From Devosia sp. MC521 (GTDB lineage: Bacteria; Pseudomonadota; Alphaproteobacteria; Rhizobiales; Devosiaceae), in the NCBI RefSeq assembly GCF_014127105.1, contig NZ_CP059902.1:186001-250000 (forward strand): a stretch of DNA of 64,000 nt, written 5' to 3'. Positions 9,356 to 18,928 of the stretch are shown here, in pieces; within the stretch, counting starts at the first letter, position 1, and each line of letters begins with the position of its first letter. The translations under genes and the position numbers were made by a program. The notes under the pieces were generated by a model, which did not search any database, had not been told where the DNA came from, and saw only the letters and a list, made by a program, of their open reading frames with translations.

Positions 9356-10563
9356 TGGGTCGTTGAGTATGCCTCCACGGTGACGGTCGGCCGATGTCAG
9401 CGTTTGGTCGATTTTCGGCCCGTGTTTGACCTTCTGCGGTGCCCGGAAAGGGCGTTTTTCCCGTTTCCGGGCAGACACATGGCGTGACCGCGCGCTTCTC
9501 GTGGAAGACAAGGCGGTCGAAGTTGTAGGCCAGATTGGCCAGCGTCAGGTTCGCCTCGGCCCGGGCAATGCCGATGGTGCGGCTGAACAGACCGAACCGG
9601 GTCTTCTGATGCGCGAAGACATGCTCGACCTTGGCCCGGATCGATGATTTGACGGCATTGGCCCGCGCTGTGGCGATCGGCATCGCCTTGCCCTTGCCCT
9701 TGGGCTTGCGCCGATGGATCCGGCTGGTCAGCATGCTATCCCCCAGCCAGGCCTCGTTGCTCTGCGACCGGTAGGCGCTGTCGGCCCAGACCTCGCTGCC
9801 GGTGTTTTCCCGATCAATGACCTGGCGCAGCATCCGGCCATCGGGATGGGAAGCCGAAGTCACCGCCGCGGCGCGAATGAAGCCATAGCGCCGGTCGATG
9901 CTGATATGGCTTCTGTAGCCGAACACCGCGGTGGCAATCATGGGCAGCGGCTTGCCGTCTGACCGGTATCGCACCTTGCCGCCGATCTTGAGGGTCCAGC
10001 GCGTATCGGTATCCTTCTGTGCCGCTTTGGCTGGTTCGTCTGGCCATATCTCCTGAGCCGACTTGCCAGCCTTGATGGCCTCCCGCTCACCGTCGGTATT
10101 GCGCTGCTTGGGCGCAGGGACCAGTGAGGCATCAATGATCTGGCCCGACATCGGAATGTAGCCCTTCTTGTGCAATTGCCAGTCGAAGGCCTTCATCACC
10201 CGCTTGAGCGTGCCGGTCTCGGTCATGCGGTTGCGGAAATGACGAATGGTGTTCTCATCGGGCGTACGATCGCCAAGCGAGAACCCCAGGAAGCGCATCC
10301 AACTCAGGCGATCACGGACCATGAACTCGGTGCGGGCATCGGAGAGATTGTGCTGGGCCTGCAGGAGCAGGATCTTGAACATGGCCACTGGATCGAATGG
10401 CGGCCGGCCACCCTTGCTGCCATCGCTATATCTCAGACCCTCAACCAGCCAGGACCGGAAATACTCAAAAATCCACCGTCTGCCCCAAAACCTCGAGTGG
10501 ATCGCGATGCTGGCTCAAAGCTTCAAGGTGATCGTTCAGGCTGAAAAGCGAATGCTGGTCCAT
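9338..10563 (-). pseudogene. IS5-family transposase, frameshifted near its N-terminus
   Basis: The natural ATG is probably at 10563. It reads 32 codons (MDQHSLFSLNDHLEALSQ and on) and stops at 10465-10467. The expected family sequence (EYFRSWLVEGLRYSDGSKGG, then RPPFDPVAMFKILLLQAQHN) continues in the next frame, because the A5 run at 10467-10471 has one base too many. The rest reads as a DDE transposase: SGQIIDASLVPAPKQ holds the first Asp, VWADSAYRS the second, and the region near KVEHVFAHQKTRFGLF the Glu. The long frame has no stop inside the element and runs through the left repeat to 9273, so the C-terminus may also be altered. Either programmed frameshifting or inactivation could explain it, and I favour inactivation. 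Confidence 0.72.
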
Positions 10564-10621
10564 GATGACGCTCCATGATCGGGCACCATCAGTGAATCAT
10601 GACTGCACCAAAGGTGCGAGG

Positions 10622-10639
10622 GTTTTTGCGGGTGTCCAG
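10622..10639 (-). repeat. Right terminal inverted repeat of the IS5-like element
   Basis: Reverse complement of the left repeat over all 18 bases. It is followed by CTAA, which pairs with CTAG before the left repeat as the likely target duplication. Confidence 0.88.
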
Positions 10640-10766
10640 CTAATTTTGCGGTACGCAATCTACGCGCATCTCAACAACACCAATATGCAATCCATTGCTG
10701 GTGTCGAGATGCCGAAGGGGCTGATAACGGCTGTGCAGGCCTAACTCGGCTTGTTCCGAATGCGCC

Positions 10767-12035
10767 CTAACTGTCGGTCGAATTTGCAGCAGAAATTCTG
10801 AGTGCGATTGGCCGATCCGGCGGGTTTCTAAAGGCCGCAACCAGGAGGCCAACCAAGACTAAAATCAAGACATATCCAGCTCTATTGGCTGTTATCGTCG
10901 GCCCTCCAACCGAGGCCAACACAGAGAACGCAATAAGAAATAGACTGAGAAACCTCGCCTCCCCAGTGAGATGGCGAAAAGAAATCCAAATAAAGAAAGC
11001 AAAAAACAGCAAATATCCCGCTAGGGCAAGAAGTCCACCTTGATAGGCATACTCCAAGAATCCGCTGTCAAGCGGCATTTTTGAACCTAATCCAAAGCCC
11101 AACAAAACGTTGCTCCAGCCAGCACTAGCCAACTCAGCCGCCATCTCGGAATTGCCTGCTTGTTCAACACCAAAGCGGCCCGCTGAAACGGCAGCTATTG
11201 GCCCGCCAGCGTTCAATAGCGCCAGCAACGACTTGAAGTACGAGCCTGAGGGATTCAAAAATAAAGACGATGCACCAATCCAGATCGCAGACGAACTGAG
11301 AATTAGAAGGGCCAGCCATCGCCTAGCAAAAAATGCATAAATCATCGCCAATCCAACGCCAAGTACAAAAGTTTTGGAAAGAGAAACACTTCCTCCAATT
11401 AAAGAAACAACGAGAAACAATGATGCGATCGTTATATTTTGATTTCGTTCCCTAAATTTATAAACAAAGATAATTGCTGTTATTCCAAAAAATAATCCGG
11501 CCTCCAACGGTTGATTGAAAATACCGGGCTGACGTCCGACTGCTCGGCTAGCGCCCCAAACACCGTCCTCCATGACGAACGGATGCAGAAAATGAGCTAC
11601 AGGCGAAAAAATACTGAGTACCGATATTCCTCCTATGATCGCTGACGTCGTGGCTACAGCGTCTGCTAAGCGCGTCAGCTTTATGTCTTCCCTAGAAATA
11701 ATGAAAACAAAGGACAAAAAAAGTAACGGAGCCAGAAATATCCGAACGAACATATTTACAATGCCCGCTTCCGCACCCGCCGTACTGAACATCGACGAAG
11801 AGATAACTGTCGCCACCACGCCACCTGCGAGGCTGGCCACTGGAATTAGGGTAGTGCGAGATGGTTTTTTTGTTTGCCATATGTATCTTAGCGAAAATAC
11901 TGAAAAAAGAATCGCCAAAATATGCTCTGCCCTAAATCCATATGGAAAATAGGGAAGAAATGGAACAGTCAGCAGTGCGAATAGGACGCAGTCACCGTTG
12001 AGAGTGCGCTGAGAATGACTGGTTTCTTCTATCAC
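10767..12035 (-). CDS. O-antigen polymerase/ligase-like membrane protein (Wzy type)
   Basis: Very hydrophobic protein of about 422 residues with roughly ten or more transmembrane segments and a larger polar loop in the second half, the layout of Wzy polymerases and O-antigen ligases. As usual for Wzy, there is little conserved sequence, and the assignment rests on topology plus context beside wzx and glycosyltransferases. The gene is visibly richer in A/T than its neighbours, often seen for horizontally acquired polymerases. The start is uncertain: GTG at 12035 has AAGGAA upstream and overlaps the previous gene by 44 bases. A TTG at 12080 would add 15 residues and increase the overlap. It is last in the minus-strand series, with the IS5-like element beyond its stop. 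Confidence 0.72.
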   Translation of the reverse strand: MIEETSHSQRTLNGDCVLFALLTVPFLPYFPYGFRAEHILAILFSVFSLRYIWQTKKPSRTTLIPVASLAGGVVATVISSSMFSTAGAEAGIVNMFVRIFLAPLLFLSFVFIISREDIKLTRLADAVATTSAIIGGISVLSIFSPVAHFLHPFVMEDGVWGASRAVGRQPGIFNQPLEAGLFFGITAIIFVYKFRERNQNITIASLFLVVSLIGGSVSLSKTFVLGVGLAMIYAFFARRWLALLILSSSAIWIGASSLFLNPSGSYFKSLLALLNAGGPIAAVSAGRFGVEQAGNSEMAAELASAGWSNVLLGFGLGSKMPLDSGFLEYAYQGGLLALAGYLLFFAFFIWISFRHLTGEARFLSLFLIAFSVLASVGGPTITANRAGYVLILVLVGLLVAAFRNPPDRPIALRISAANSTDS

Positions 12036-13254
12036 CAAAAGATGGTTCCTTTTGAGTTTTTTCCAGAATGGCCGTTTCAATAAGGAAGAAGGCCAGCAAC
12101 CATAGCTTCATAGATTTTATTCGAGGCGGGATGAAATCACGGCCTGATAAGCGCATAATCCCGGAAACAGTCTCATCAATAGAAAATCTCTTTGCCTTGG
12201 CTTTGCATTTGTTACCAATCTCATTTGCCAAATTAAAGTCACTTAGTACTTGCGCGATGCACATTTGCATCTCTAATTTGTTATATTCGTCAATATATTC
12301 GTTGTAGGACAGCCCAGGAACATCGCATAGAAATCCATATGTTTGCGGCTGTGCGATGGATTCTATGCCGATCAGCGCGGGGATGCCTAGCGACGCCGCC
12401 TCGAGCAGCGCCGTCCCGCTGCCAACAAAAACCGACGCCTCCCCCACGACATCATTGAACTCTGCATAAGGTATCAGTCCCTTGATTTGAACCTGTTTGC
12501 TCACATCAAGCTCGCGGATAAGGCTTTCTAGCCGATCATGAGTCTGGCCGGTGCCGTATATGTGGTAGGAAATGTCCGGAAATTGGACGCGTAGAGAAGC
12601 TACGATCCTTATAACGTGCTCATTGTAGGTCTTGAAGTCGACCAGATTGCCAACCGAAACAATTCGGAATGGTTTGCGTCTGGCCGACGGCGTGTGGTTT
12701 TGTATATCGATACCAATCGGGACGACCGCAGCTTCCGAATAGTCTTTTGAAAAAAAACGCTCGTAGTTTTCCTTGGTGCTTTCGTTGAAAAACACAATGT
12801 TCCTGCTTGGCACATCTCGGAAAATGCGCTGCGCTTCTCTAGGGAAGAGGCGTCCCTTAGAGTCATAGAGAAATTCGTTCTGGTGATAGACCCCCACGCT
12901 GAGAGTCGGGGTCCTGACGACCTTGCCAAATAGTCTATAGGCGAACATTAGGCCAAATACGCCCATCACATGGACATGCTCGGAGTACTGATCTAGATCG
13001 GCAAGGAGCTTGCGCCATTTGATCGGTCCAAAGGTCTGTAGTCGCGAAGGCAGGACTTTGCCGAAACTTGGGACATATTTCCAGAGATAGAAGACTGTGG
13101 CATGCTTCTTGAGCTCCTCGTGCAGTTCTTGATCCATATCGTCAAACATCACGAGAACAGCCGGGCGTTTCCCTAGGGTATGCATACGGCGGCAGATTCG
13201 CGTCAGGAAGGTGGTGCCGCCATTCATAGATAGCACGTTCGCGATAAATATCAC
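11992..13254 (-). CDS. Glycosyltransferase family 4 (GT-B fold)
   Basis: About 420 residues. The N-terminal domain starts VIFIANVLSMNGGTTFLTR, a donor-binding loop with the Gly-Gly turn typical of GT4. The C-terminal domain has IVSVGNLVDFKTY, YHIYGTGQTHDRL and SGTALLEAASLGIPAL, the last holding the conserved Glu of the nucleotide-binding region. The GTG at 13254 overlaps the wzx stop as GTGA and has GGAG about nine bases upstream. The open frame extends further 5' to 13389, but only into wzx. It probably adds one sugar of the repeat unit, and the sugar cannot be told from sequence. It is A/T-richer than the fnl genes. Confidence 0.82.
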   Translation of the reverse strand: MIFIANVLSMNGGTTFLTRICRRMHTLGKRPAVLVMFDDMDQELHEELKKHATVFYLWKYVPSFGKVLPSRLQTFGPIKWRKLLADLDQYSEHVHVMGVFGLMFAYRLFGKVVRTPTLSVGVYHQNEFLYDSKGRLFPREAQRIFRDVPSRNIVFFNESTKENYERFFSKDYSEAAVVPIGIDIQNHTPSARRKPFRIVSVGNLVDFKTYNEHVIRIVASLRVQFPDISYHIYGTGQTHDRLESLIRELDVSKQVQIKGLIPYAEFNDVVGEASVFVGSGTALLEAASLGIPALIGIESIAQPQTYGFLCDVPGLSYNEYIDEYNKLEMQMCIAQVLSDFNLANEIGNKCKAKAKRFSIDETVSGIMRLSGRDFIPPRIKSMKLWLLAFFLIETAILEKTQKEPSFGDRRNQSFSAHSQR

Positions 13255-14552
13255 TGGAGTTGGCTCCGGTTCAAAAATGCTGTCCCGCAAATGAAAAAGA
13301 AATAGACAAAATACGCTGTGGCGTAAAACCCGCTGAGTGTGTGCAAGTCTGTTCGAGTTGCAACGGCAATATAGCCAGAAACGACCCATAGAGCCATCTG
13401 CACAATTTCAGCGGTAATATAGAGGCGAGACTTACCTTTTGCCACAAACAGAAAGCCAACTATGTAGGATGCTAATCTAAAGCCGTCGCCAACAAGCTGA
13501 AATGCCAAGATATCGGAAAGTGGTAGGAATTCCTCCGAGAGCAGCGCCTGCAACACCATATCGCGTAACAGAAACAGTGCGACGCAAAACAACAAAAAAG
13601 CCGGTAGGGATACCGCCAATTGGCGTAGCATGACTTTGGCTATTCCGGAGCCATAAGTGCGCGCGAGCAGGGGCAGATAGCGGGCCGCCAGATAGACGTT
13701 GAAAAATCCGAGATAGGCGGACGAGAGTCGCGTAAGCGCCTGCCACAGGCCGGCCGTTTCAATACCCATGGTCTCGGTGACTTTTGCACGAAGCATTGTT
13801 TCCGCCACCGGAAAAGCAACGGCCGAAGCCAAGAGCATCAAGCTGTATTTCGCTAGATTGGAGAAGTCCGCAGCGGTGGATTTGGTCCCAAGGATTTGGA
13901 CAAAGACGCCCTGCCTGTGCAGGACAAACAGTGCGGGGATGCCCGTTGCCGTCACCGAAAGCCCTAGTGACAGTGCGGCGCCGGGAAGTCCGAAATTAGC
14001 CACGAGCCCGAAGGCAATCGGCATCATCACCAAATAGGTGGGGATGGTGATTACGCCGAGCAGGTCAATCCGGCGCAGGCCGTTAGCGATTCCTACCGCG
14101 ATAACGCCAAGCGAGCCGGCAATCTGGAGGAAGCCTATGATCGGCACGAGCCACCAGTAATCCGGTGAGCCGAAGATCAGTCCGGCCAATGGGACGGCAA
14201 GGACGACGCTGGCCAGCAGGATGATCGTCGCAAAGGCGAGGCCATAGACGCTTGCGGCGCGCAGGAAGCTGTTGAGGCGCGCTTTGTCATCGCTGAACTC
14301 GGCAACGAACTTGGTCACGCCATTGGCAATGCCGCCGCCGGCCAATATGGCCATGGCGCTAGTAATGCTCATGAAGTTGCCAAGCTGTCCGAGCCCAGCC
14401 GTACCCAGATGCACTGCGATGGCCTTGATGATGACAAGGCTGAGGAGCATTCGCAGGCCATGCGAGGACATGATGACCAGCGTCGCAGCTCCCGCCCGAA
14501 GCAGACGCGCGACTATACTGTTCCCTGCCGGGAACCTAGCGCCTGGCGTCAT
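13251..14552 (-). CDS. Wzx-type repeat-unit flippase (WzxE-like, MOP superfamily)
   Basis: Protein of 433 residues with about twelve transmembrane helices. The N-terminal region, with AVHLGTAGLGQLGNFMSITS and then AGGGIANGVTKFVAEF, closely follows the pattern of E. coli WzxE, which flips lipid III of enterobacterial common antigen. It should move the undecaprenyl-linked repeat from cytoplasm to periplasm. The ATG at 14552 overlaps the wecE stop by 17 bases. The likeness to WzxE fits a repeat unit containing Fuc4NAc, since wecE, rmlA and rmlB lie just upstream. Confidence 0.85.
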   Translation of the reverse strand: MTPGARFPAGNSIVARLLRAGAATLVIMSSHGLRMLLSLVIIKAIAVHLGTAGLGQLGNFMSITSAMAILAGGGIANGVTKFVAEFSDDKARLNSFLRAASVYGLAFATIILLASVVLAVPLAGLIFGSPDYWWLVPIIGFLQIAGSLGVIAVGIANGLRRIDLLGVITIPTYLVMMPIAFGLVANFGLPGAALSLGLSVTATGIPALFVLHRQGVFVQILGTKSTAADFSNLAKYSLMLLASAVAFPVAETMLRAKVTETMGIETAGLWQALTRLSSAYLGFFNVYLAARYLPLLARTYGSGIAKVMLRQLAVSLPAFLLFCVALFLLRDMVLQALLSEEFLPLSDILAFQLVGDGFRLASYIVGFLFVAKGKSRLYITAEIVQMALWVVSGYIAVATRTDLHTLSGFYATAYFVYFFFICGTAFLNRSQLQ

Positions 14553-15672
14553 AGAACTTTATGACGTGATCGGTGACGTATTCGGTTTCTACCGCTGTCA
14601 TTCCTGCGAAGAGGGGCAACCTGAGCAGGCGATCTGTATAGCGTTGGCTGTTGGTCAGGGCCTGTCTGGTGTGCAGCGATGAGAAGTAGCGGCTCACTTC
14701 AAGCGACAGATAATGCGTTGCCGACTGAATGCCCTGGGCCTTGAGATGCTGCATCAAATCCGTACGTTCGTCTTCGCTCCTACAGACCAAGTAGAACATG
14801 TGGGCATTGTTGGTGGCCCAATGCGGAATATGGGGCAGGGCGACTCCGTGGAGCGTCTCTGCGGCGGAGAACCTGTCATAATAATGGTTCCAGGCACTGA
14901 TGCGCTTGCCCTGGATCGCATCGACATTCTCGAGTTGTGCCAACAAGTAGGCGGCGATCAGTTCGGAGGGAAGAAAGGATGAGCCGACTTCTACCCAGCC
15001 GTATTTGTCGACTTCGCCGCGAATGAATTCCGAACGGTTGGTGCCCTTTTCACGGATGATTTCGGCGCGTTTGAAGTCATCAACGTTGTTGATGATAATG
15101 GCGCCCCCCTCCCCGGACACAATGTTTTTGGTCTCGTGGAATGAGAAACATCCAAACTGGCCGATACTGCCCAGCGGCCGGCCCTTGAAATAGGAGTCGA
15201 TGGCTTGAGCGGCGTCTTCAACTACTGGAATGGTATGCGCGTTTGCCAGTGCCATAATGGCATCCATGTCGCAGGCTGTGCCGGCATAGTGCACGACGAC
15301 AATGGCGCGGGTTCGCGGCGTGATCAGCCGAGCAATGTCGTCGGGATCCACATTGGGATTGTCGGCGCCCGAATCGGCAAAGACCAGTTTGGCACCGCGT
15401 AGCGCAAAAGCATTGGCGGATGAAACGAAGGTATAGGATGGGACGATGACCTCGTCACCTGGAGCTATTCCCAGCAAAAGGGCAGAAAGCTCAAGCGCAT
15501 CCGTGCATGAAGTGGTCAGCAAGACCTTTTTGAACGCGTAGCGATCGACGAGCAGCGCCTGGCATTTCGCCGTGAATGGACCGTCGCCGGATAGCTTGCC
15601 TGCAGAAACGGAAGCGGCGAGATAATCCATTTCCCTGCCCGTCAGATAAATTTTGTTGAAGGGAACTTTCAA
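14536..15672 (-). CDS. wecE: dTDP-4-amino-4,6-dideoxygalactose transaminase (WecE)
   Basis: PLP-dependent DegT/DnrJ/EryC1-family aminotransferase of 378 residues. It makes dTDP-Fuc4N from dTDP-4-keto-6-deoxyglucose with glutamate as donor. VPSYTFVSSANAFALRGAKL, VVEDAAQAIDSYFKGR and FSFHETKNIVSGEGG contain the PLP-binding Asp and Lys, and IIREKGTNRS with VEVGSSFLPSELIAAYLLAQ is characteristic of WecE. The start overlaps the stop of the acetyltransferase gene by four bases. rmlA and rmlB supply the substrate, and no rmlC or rmlD is present, so the pathway leads to Fuc4N rather than rhamnose. Confidence 0.9.
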   Translation of the reverse strand: MKVPFNKIYLTGREMDYLAASVSAGKLSGDGPFTAKCQALLVDRYAFKKVLLTTSCTDALELSALLLGIAPGDEVIVPSYTFVSSANAFALRGAKLVFADSGADNPNVDPDDIARLITPRTRAIVVVHYAGTACDMDAIMALANAHTIPVVEDAAQAIDSYFKGRPLGSIGQFGCFSFHETKNIVSGEGGAIIINNVDDFKRAEIIREKGTNRSEFIRGEVDKYGWVEVGSSFLPSELIAAYLLAQLENVDAIQGKRISAWNHYYDRFSAAETLHGVALPHIPHWATNNAHMFYLVCRSEDERTDLMQHLKAQGIQSATHYLSLEVSRYFSSLHTRQALTNSQRYTDRLLRLPLFAGMTAVETEYVTDHVIKFYDARR

Positions 15673-16238
15673 AGCCGGTTCCTCTGTTGTTCAAGGTATT
15701 TTTGTTCCAGCATGAGCAGGTCCTTTTTTCGGTCTTTCAGCCGCCGGGCGGGGACGCCAGCGTAGATGCCCCAAGGCGTGGTGCTCTTGTTGACAAGGGA
15801 CATGGCTCCCAGTGCCGTCCCTTCGGCGAGCTTCACGCCGGGCAGCACAGTCGAGCCGGCGCCCATGATGACTTGACGCCCCGCATGCACGGGCAGAAAA
15901 ATCTCCCTCTTAAACTCACGGTCAACCATGGAGTTGACCATGGTTTCGCCGCTGTAGTCATCGGACTGGGCGAAAATCTTCACGCCATAGGCCAGGGTGC
16001 AGAAGTGATCGAGGAACACACCCGGTATGCCACCGGCAATTAAGCACATGGCTGTGATGTGGGAATAGTCGCCAATCGTGACAAGTCCTGAGATGACGCA
16101 GAAATCGTCGACCCGGCTGTGGTTGCCGATAGAAATCTTTTCAGGATTGTAGATGCAGGCCTTGTCGCTGATCAGCACGCCGGTGCCGACACTCTTCAGC
16201 CCTAGCCCAAGAACCTGTTGCTCGGACAAATAAGCCAT
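15669..16238 (-). CDS. Left-handed beta-helix acyltransferase, probable Fuc4N N-acetyltransferase
   Basis: Hexapeptide-repeat acyltransferase of 189 residues with imperfect [LIV]-G-x4 turns (ISIGNHSRVDDFCVIS, VTIGDYSHI, VIMGAGSTVLPGVKLAEGTA) ending in GIYAGVPARRLKDR, the usual C-terminus of the family. It lies between rmlA and wecE, so the likely reaction is acetyl-CoA-dependent N-acetylation of dTDP-Fuc4N. In enterobacteria that step belongs to WecD, an unrelated GNAT enzyme, so this would be a non-homologous replacement. O-acetylation of the polysaccharide is the main alternative. I chose the ATG at 16238, just after the rmlA stop. An ATG at 16259 inside rmlA would add seven residues. Confidence 0.8.
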   Translation of the reverse strand: MAYLSEQQVLGLGLKSVGTGVLISDKACIYNPEKISIGNHSRVDDFCVISGLVTIGDYSHITAMCLIAGGIPGVFLDHFCTLAYGVKIFAQSDDYSGETMVNSMVDREFKREIFLPVHAGRQVIMGAGSTVLPGVKLAEGTALGAMSLVNKSTTPWGIYAGVPARRLKDRKKDLLMLEQKYLEQQRNRL

Positions 16239-16239
16239 G

Positions 16240-17115
16240 TCAGACCGCGAAGCCGCCAACCAAACTCAACATGTACTGGCCATAGTCATTGTTCTTCATT
16301 ACAAGCGCCGACCTGCGCATCTGCTCGGCCGAGATCCAGCCTTTGTTGAAGGCGATTTCTTCGAGGCAGGCTATCTTATAGCCCTGACGGTGCTGGATCG
16401 TCTGGACGAAGGTCCCAGCCTCGATCAGGCTTTCTACGGTGCCGGTATCGAGCCAGGCATAGCCCCGCCCGAGCAGTTCTACTTCAAGCCGGTTTTGCTC
16501 AATATAGATCTGGTTGACCGTGGTTATCTCAAGTTCGCCACGCGCCGATGGCTTGATCGACTTGGCGATCTCGACGACCGAGTTGTCGTAAAAATAAAGG
16601 CCGGTCACGGCGAAGTTTGATTTCGGTTCGGCGGGCTTTTCCTCGATGGATACGGCGCGCTGGTTTTGGTCGAATTCTACAACGCCAAACCGCTCCGGGT
16701 CCTTTACAGAATAGCCGAACACCACGGCGCCCGAAGTTAGAGCGCTGGCATTAGTGACCTTGGCGGTGAGACCCTCACCATGAAAGATGTTATCGCCCAG
16801 AATCAGGCAGACCGAGTCATTGCCGATGAATTCCTCGCCGATGATAAAGGCCTGAGCCAATCCGTCGGGAGATGGCTGTTGGGCATAGACCAAGTTTAGG
16901 CCGAAGCGGCTACCGTCGCCGAGCAAACGGTGGAAAGAGGTTGCGTCCTCTGGCGTGGTGATGATCATGATATCCTGGATGCCTGCCAGCATCAGGACCG
17001 ACAGCGGATAATAGATCATCGGCTTGTCGTAGATCGGCAGGAGTTGCTTGGATGTCCCCTGCGTCAGGGGCAACAACCTGCTGCCGGCACCGCCGGCCAG
17101 TACGATACCCTTCAC
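16240..17115 (-). CDS. rmlA: Glucose-1-phosphate thymidylyltransferase (RmlA)
   Basis: Protein of 291 residues, the normal length for RmlA. The N-terminus [20 protein letters not shown] holds the nucleotide-binding signature, followed by [33 protein letters not shown] (metal-binding Asp) and [20 protein letters not shown]. It makes dTDP-glucose for RmlB. The GTG at 17115 overlaps the rmlB stop (GTGA). The frame continues upstream to 17244 only inside rmlB. Confidence 0.94.
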   Translation of the reverse strand: MKGIVLAGGAGSRLLPLTQGTSKQLLPIYDKPMIYYPLSVLMLAGIQDIMIITTPEDATSFHRLLGDGSRFGLNLVYAQQPSPDGLAQAFIIGEEFIGNDSVCLILGDNIFHGEGLTAKVTNASALTSGAVVFGYSVKDPERFGVVEFDQNQRAVSIEEKPAEPKSNFAVTGLYFYDNSVVEIAKSIKPSARGELEITTVNQIYIEQNRLEVELLGRGYAWLDTGTVESLIEAGTFVQTIQHRQGYKIACLEEIAFNKGWISAEQMRRSALVMKNNDYGQYMLSLVGGFAV

Positions 17116-18185
17116 TTTGCCACTCTCGCGTTTTGGTCCGCACCAACAATGCCCGCCTGAATCGTAGCACACCAGTCCAGATTGTCGATGTACCAGCGAA
17201 CCGTCATTGCCAAGCCGGTCTCGAAGGTCTCCTTCGGATGCCACCCGAGTTCAGAGCATATCTTGCTGGGATCAATCGCATAGCGCCTATCGTGCCCGGG
17301 ACGGTCGCGAACGAAGTGAATCAGGCTTGCATAGCCATCGGCAGGCGCCCGATGGGGCGCCTGCAGTGAAAGCTGGGCGCAGATCGCGTTGACGATGTCT
17401 ATATTGGTCCTTTCGCACTCGGCTCCGACGGCGTACGTCTGCCCGACCGCACCAGTCCGCAGCACTCGGACCAGCGCGCTGGCATGGTCTTCGACATACA
17501 GCCAGTCGCGAATATTTTTACCGTCGCCGTAGACAGGAAGCTGCTGGCCGTTCAGCGCGCGAGAGATGGTTAGCGGAATGAGCTTCTCGGGGTGCTGGCG
17601 TGGCCCGTAATTGTTCGAGCAGTTGGTGATGAGGATGGGTAGCCCATAGGTGCGGTGCCAGGCGCGAACCAGATGGTCCGAACCGGCCTTGCTCGCCGAG
17701 TAGGGCGAACTCGGTTGGTAACTGCTGTCCTCGTCAAAGCGAGGGTCGCCCGGCTCAAGGTCGCCGAACACTTCGTCGGTCGAGACGTGCAGAAACCTGA
17801 AGGCTGATTTCCGTTCCGGGTCCAATGTAGACCAGTAGGACCGGGTTGCCTCTAGCAGGTTTGCGGTGCCCACCAGATTAGTCTGGATGAAAGCCAGAGG
17901 TCCATCGATCGAGCGATCGACATGCGATTCTGCGGCTAGATGCATGACGGCACTGGGTGAATGGGTTTCGAAAATGCGAGTAAGGGCAGCGCGGTCGCAA
18001 ATGTCATGGTGTTCGAACACGTAGCGGCCGGTGGAGGTCAAGCCTTCTACAGAAGCGACGCTGGCGGCGTAAGTTAGTGCATCAATGTTAACGACTGATA
18101 TTTCGGGGTCAGCTAATAGCTCACGAATGGTTGCAGAGCCAATGAAGCCTGCGCCCCCAGTCACCAATACAGTTCTCGTTGTCAT
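17112..18185 (-). CDS. rmlB: dTDP-glucose 4,6-dehydratase (RmlB)
   Basis: SDR enzyme of 357 residues. [18 protein letters not shown] binds [21 protein letters not shown] and [13 protein letters not shown] follow, and [15 protein letters not shown] gives the catalytic Yxxx[19 protein letters not shown] and [20 protein letters not shown] are hallmarks of RmlB. It makes dTDP-4-keto-6-deoxyglucose, here feeding WecE. The ATG at 18185 starts the Rossmann fold directly. An open frame extends to 18371 but its 62 extra residues look non-coding. It heads the seven-gene minus-strand series, so the promoter should lie just above 18185. Confidence 0.94.
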   Translation of the reverse strand: MTTRTVLVTGGAGFIGSATIRELLADPEISVVNIDALTYAASVASVEGLTSTGRYVFEHHDICDRAALTRIFETHSPSAVMHLAAESHVDRSIDGPLAFIQTNLVGTANLLEATRSYWSTLDPERKSAFRFLHVSTDEVFGDLEPGDPRFDEDSSYQPSSPYSASKAGSDHLVRAWHRTYGLPILITNCSNNYGPRQHPEKLIPLTISRALNGQQLPVYGDGKNIRDWLYVEDHASALVRVLRTGAVGQTYAVGAECERTNIDIVNAICAQLSLQAPHRAPADGYASLIHFVRDRPGHDRRYAIDPSKICSELGWHPKETFETGLAMTVRWYIDNLDWCATIQAGIVGADQNARVAK

Positions 18186-18928
18186 TAAACTACCAGGCCT
18201 AAAATTCCAGAGTCCACAATTCTGGTATGAAAGTCCCCAACCGAGATCCACCAGACTGCCAGAGATTAACATCTCGGTCGCAACCTTTAACCCGGGGCGA
18301 TTTTGCGAGCAATAGCGCCAGCCACCGAAAAGGCAGCTACCGGAAAGGCGCGAAGCGCGGGGCGAAAGCACCGATGACTTTGAAGGGAAGGATTCAGCTT
18401 GGTCAGAGACCGCGAGTGGGAGACAGCGCCACCTATTTCGCGATGCTTCTCTGAAGTTTTTGCGAGCAAACTTCTATAAACTGTTCGCCCTCAGTCCGGC
18501 CACTGCATCCCTCCTCAAATGCCGCTGACTTTGCACCCGACCCGCTAATGCTGGGCCGGGGAACCAATATTGCGATCGCTGCGCTGCGCGCGCATTGGAG
18601 AAGGGAGCCTGGCGGCGGCCTTGACCCAGAAGCAGGCCGCGGACGCCTTCGGCGTTGCCCCAGCGCCGAAGGCCCTGGGGGGGTAATGATACGCGGCCTG
18701 TTTCTGCGTCAACCTCGTGCTCGGTTGTCTGGATAAGGACAAAGGGCTTTCCACCACGCGTCCTAATTCGCCTTCTTCTCTGCCCCTCCCTTACGGTCAT
18801 TGAAAAGAGACGCCCCTTGGGCGGCCACTCACTTGGCGGAGCACTTAACCCGAGCTCTAGCGAGCGGAGTAAGTGGCCGCCAGCATGGCTGGAACTCGGA
18901 GGGGACGCCATGCCTCGCTTCTTTTCGA
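18186..18928. other. Non-coding or decayed region upstream of rmlB
   Basis: Long G/C-rich open frames on both strands here have low-complexity, shadow-like translations and no binding sites. The stretch 18186-18480 should contain the rmlB promoter. A short inverted repeat (TTCGGCG and CGCCGAA around 18647-18671) lies in the middle. I call no gene. Confidence 0.5.

Larger units (their letters stand above)
9338..10639 (-). mobile_element. IS5-family insertion sequence, 1,302 bp, between the two polysaccharide arms
   Basis: The element is bounded by perfect 18-bp inverted repeats (CTGGACACCCGCAAAAAC). It is flanked by CTAG at 9334-9337 and CTAA at 10640-10643, a near-perfect 4-bp duplication of the YTAR type used by IS5 elements. 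It holds one transposase region on the minus strand. It separates the convergent wbuB and wzy genes and leaves both coding sequences whole. Confidence 0.87.

Noticed and set aside
16240..18185. rmlA and rmlB as part of a dTDP-rhamnose pathway
   Set aside because: rmlC and rmlD are absent and wecE is present, so Fuc4N is more likely.
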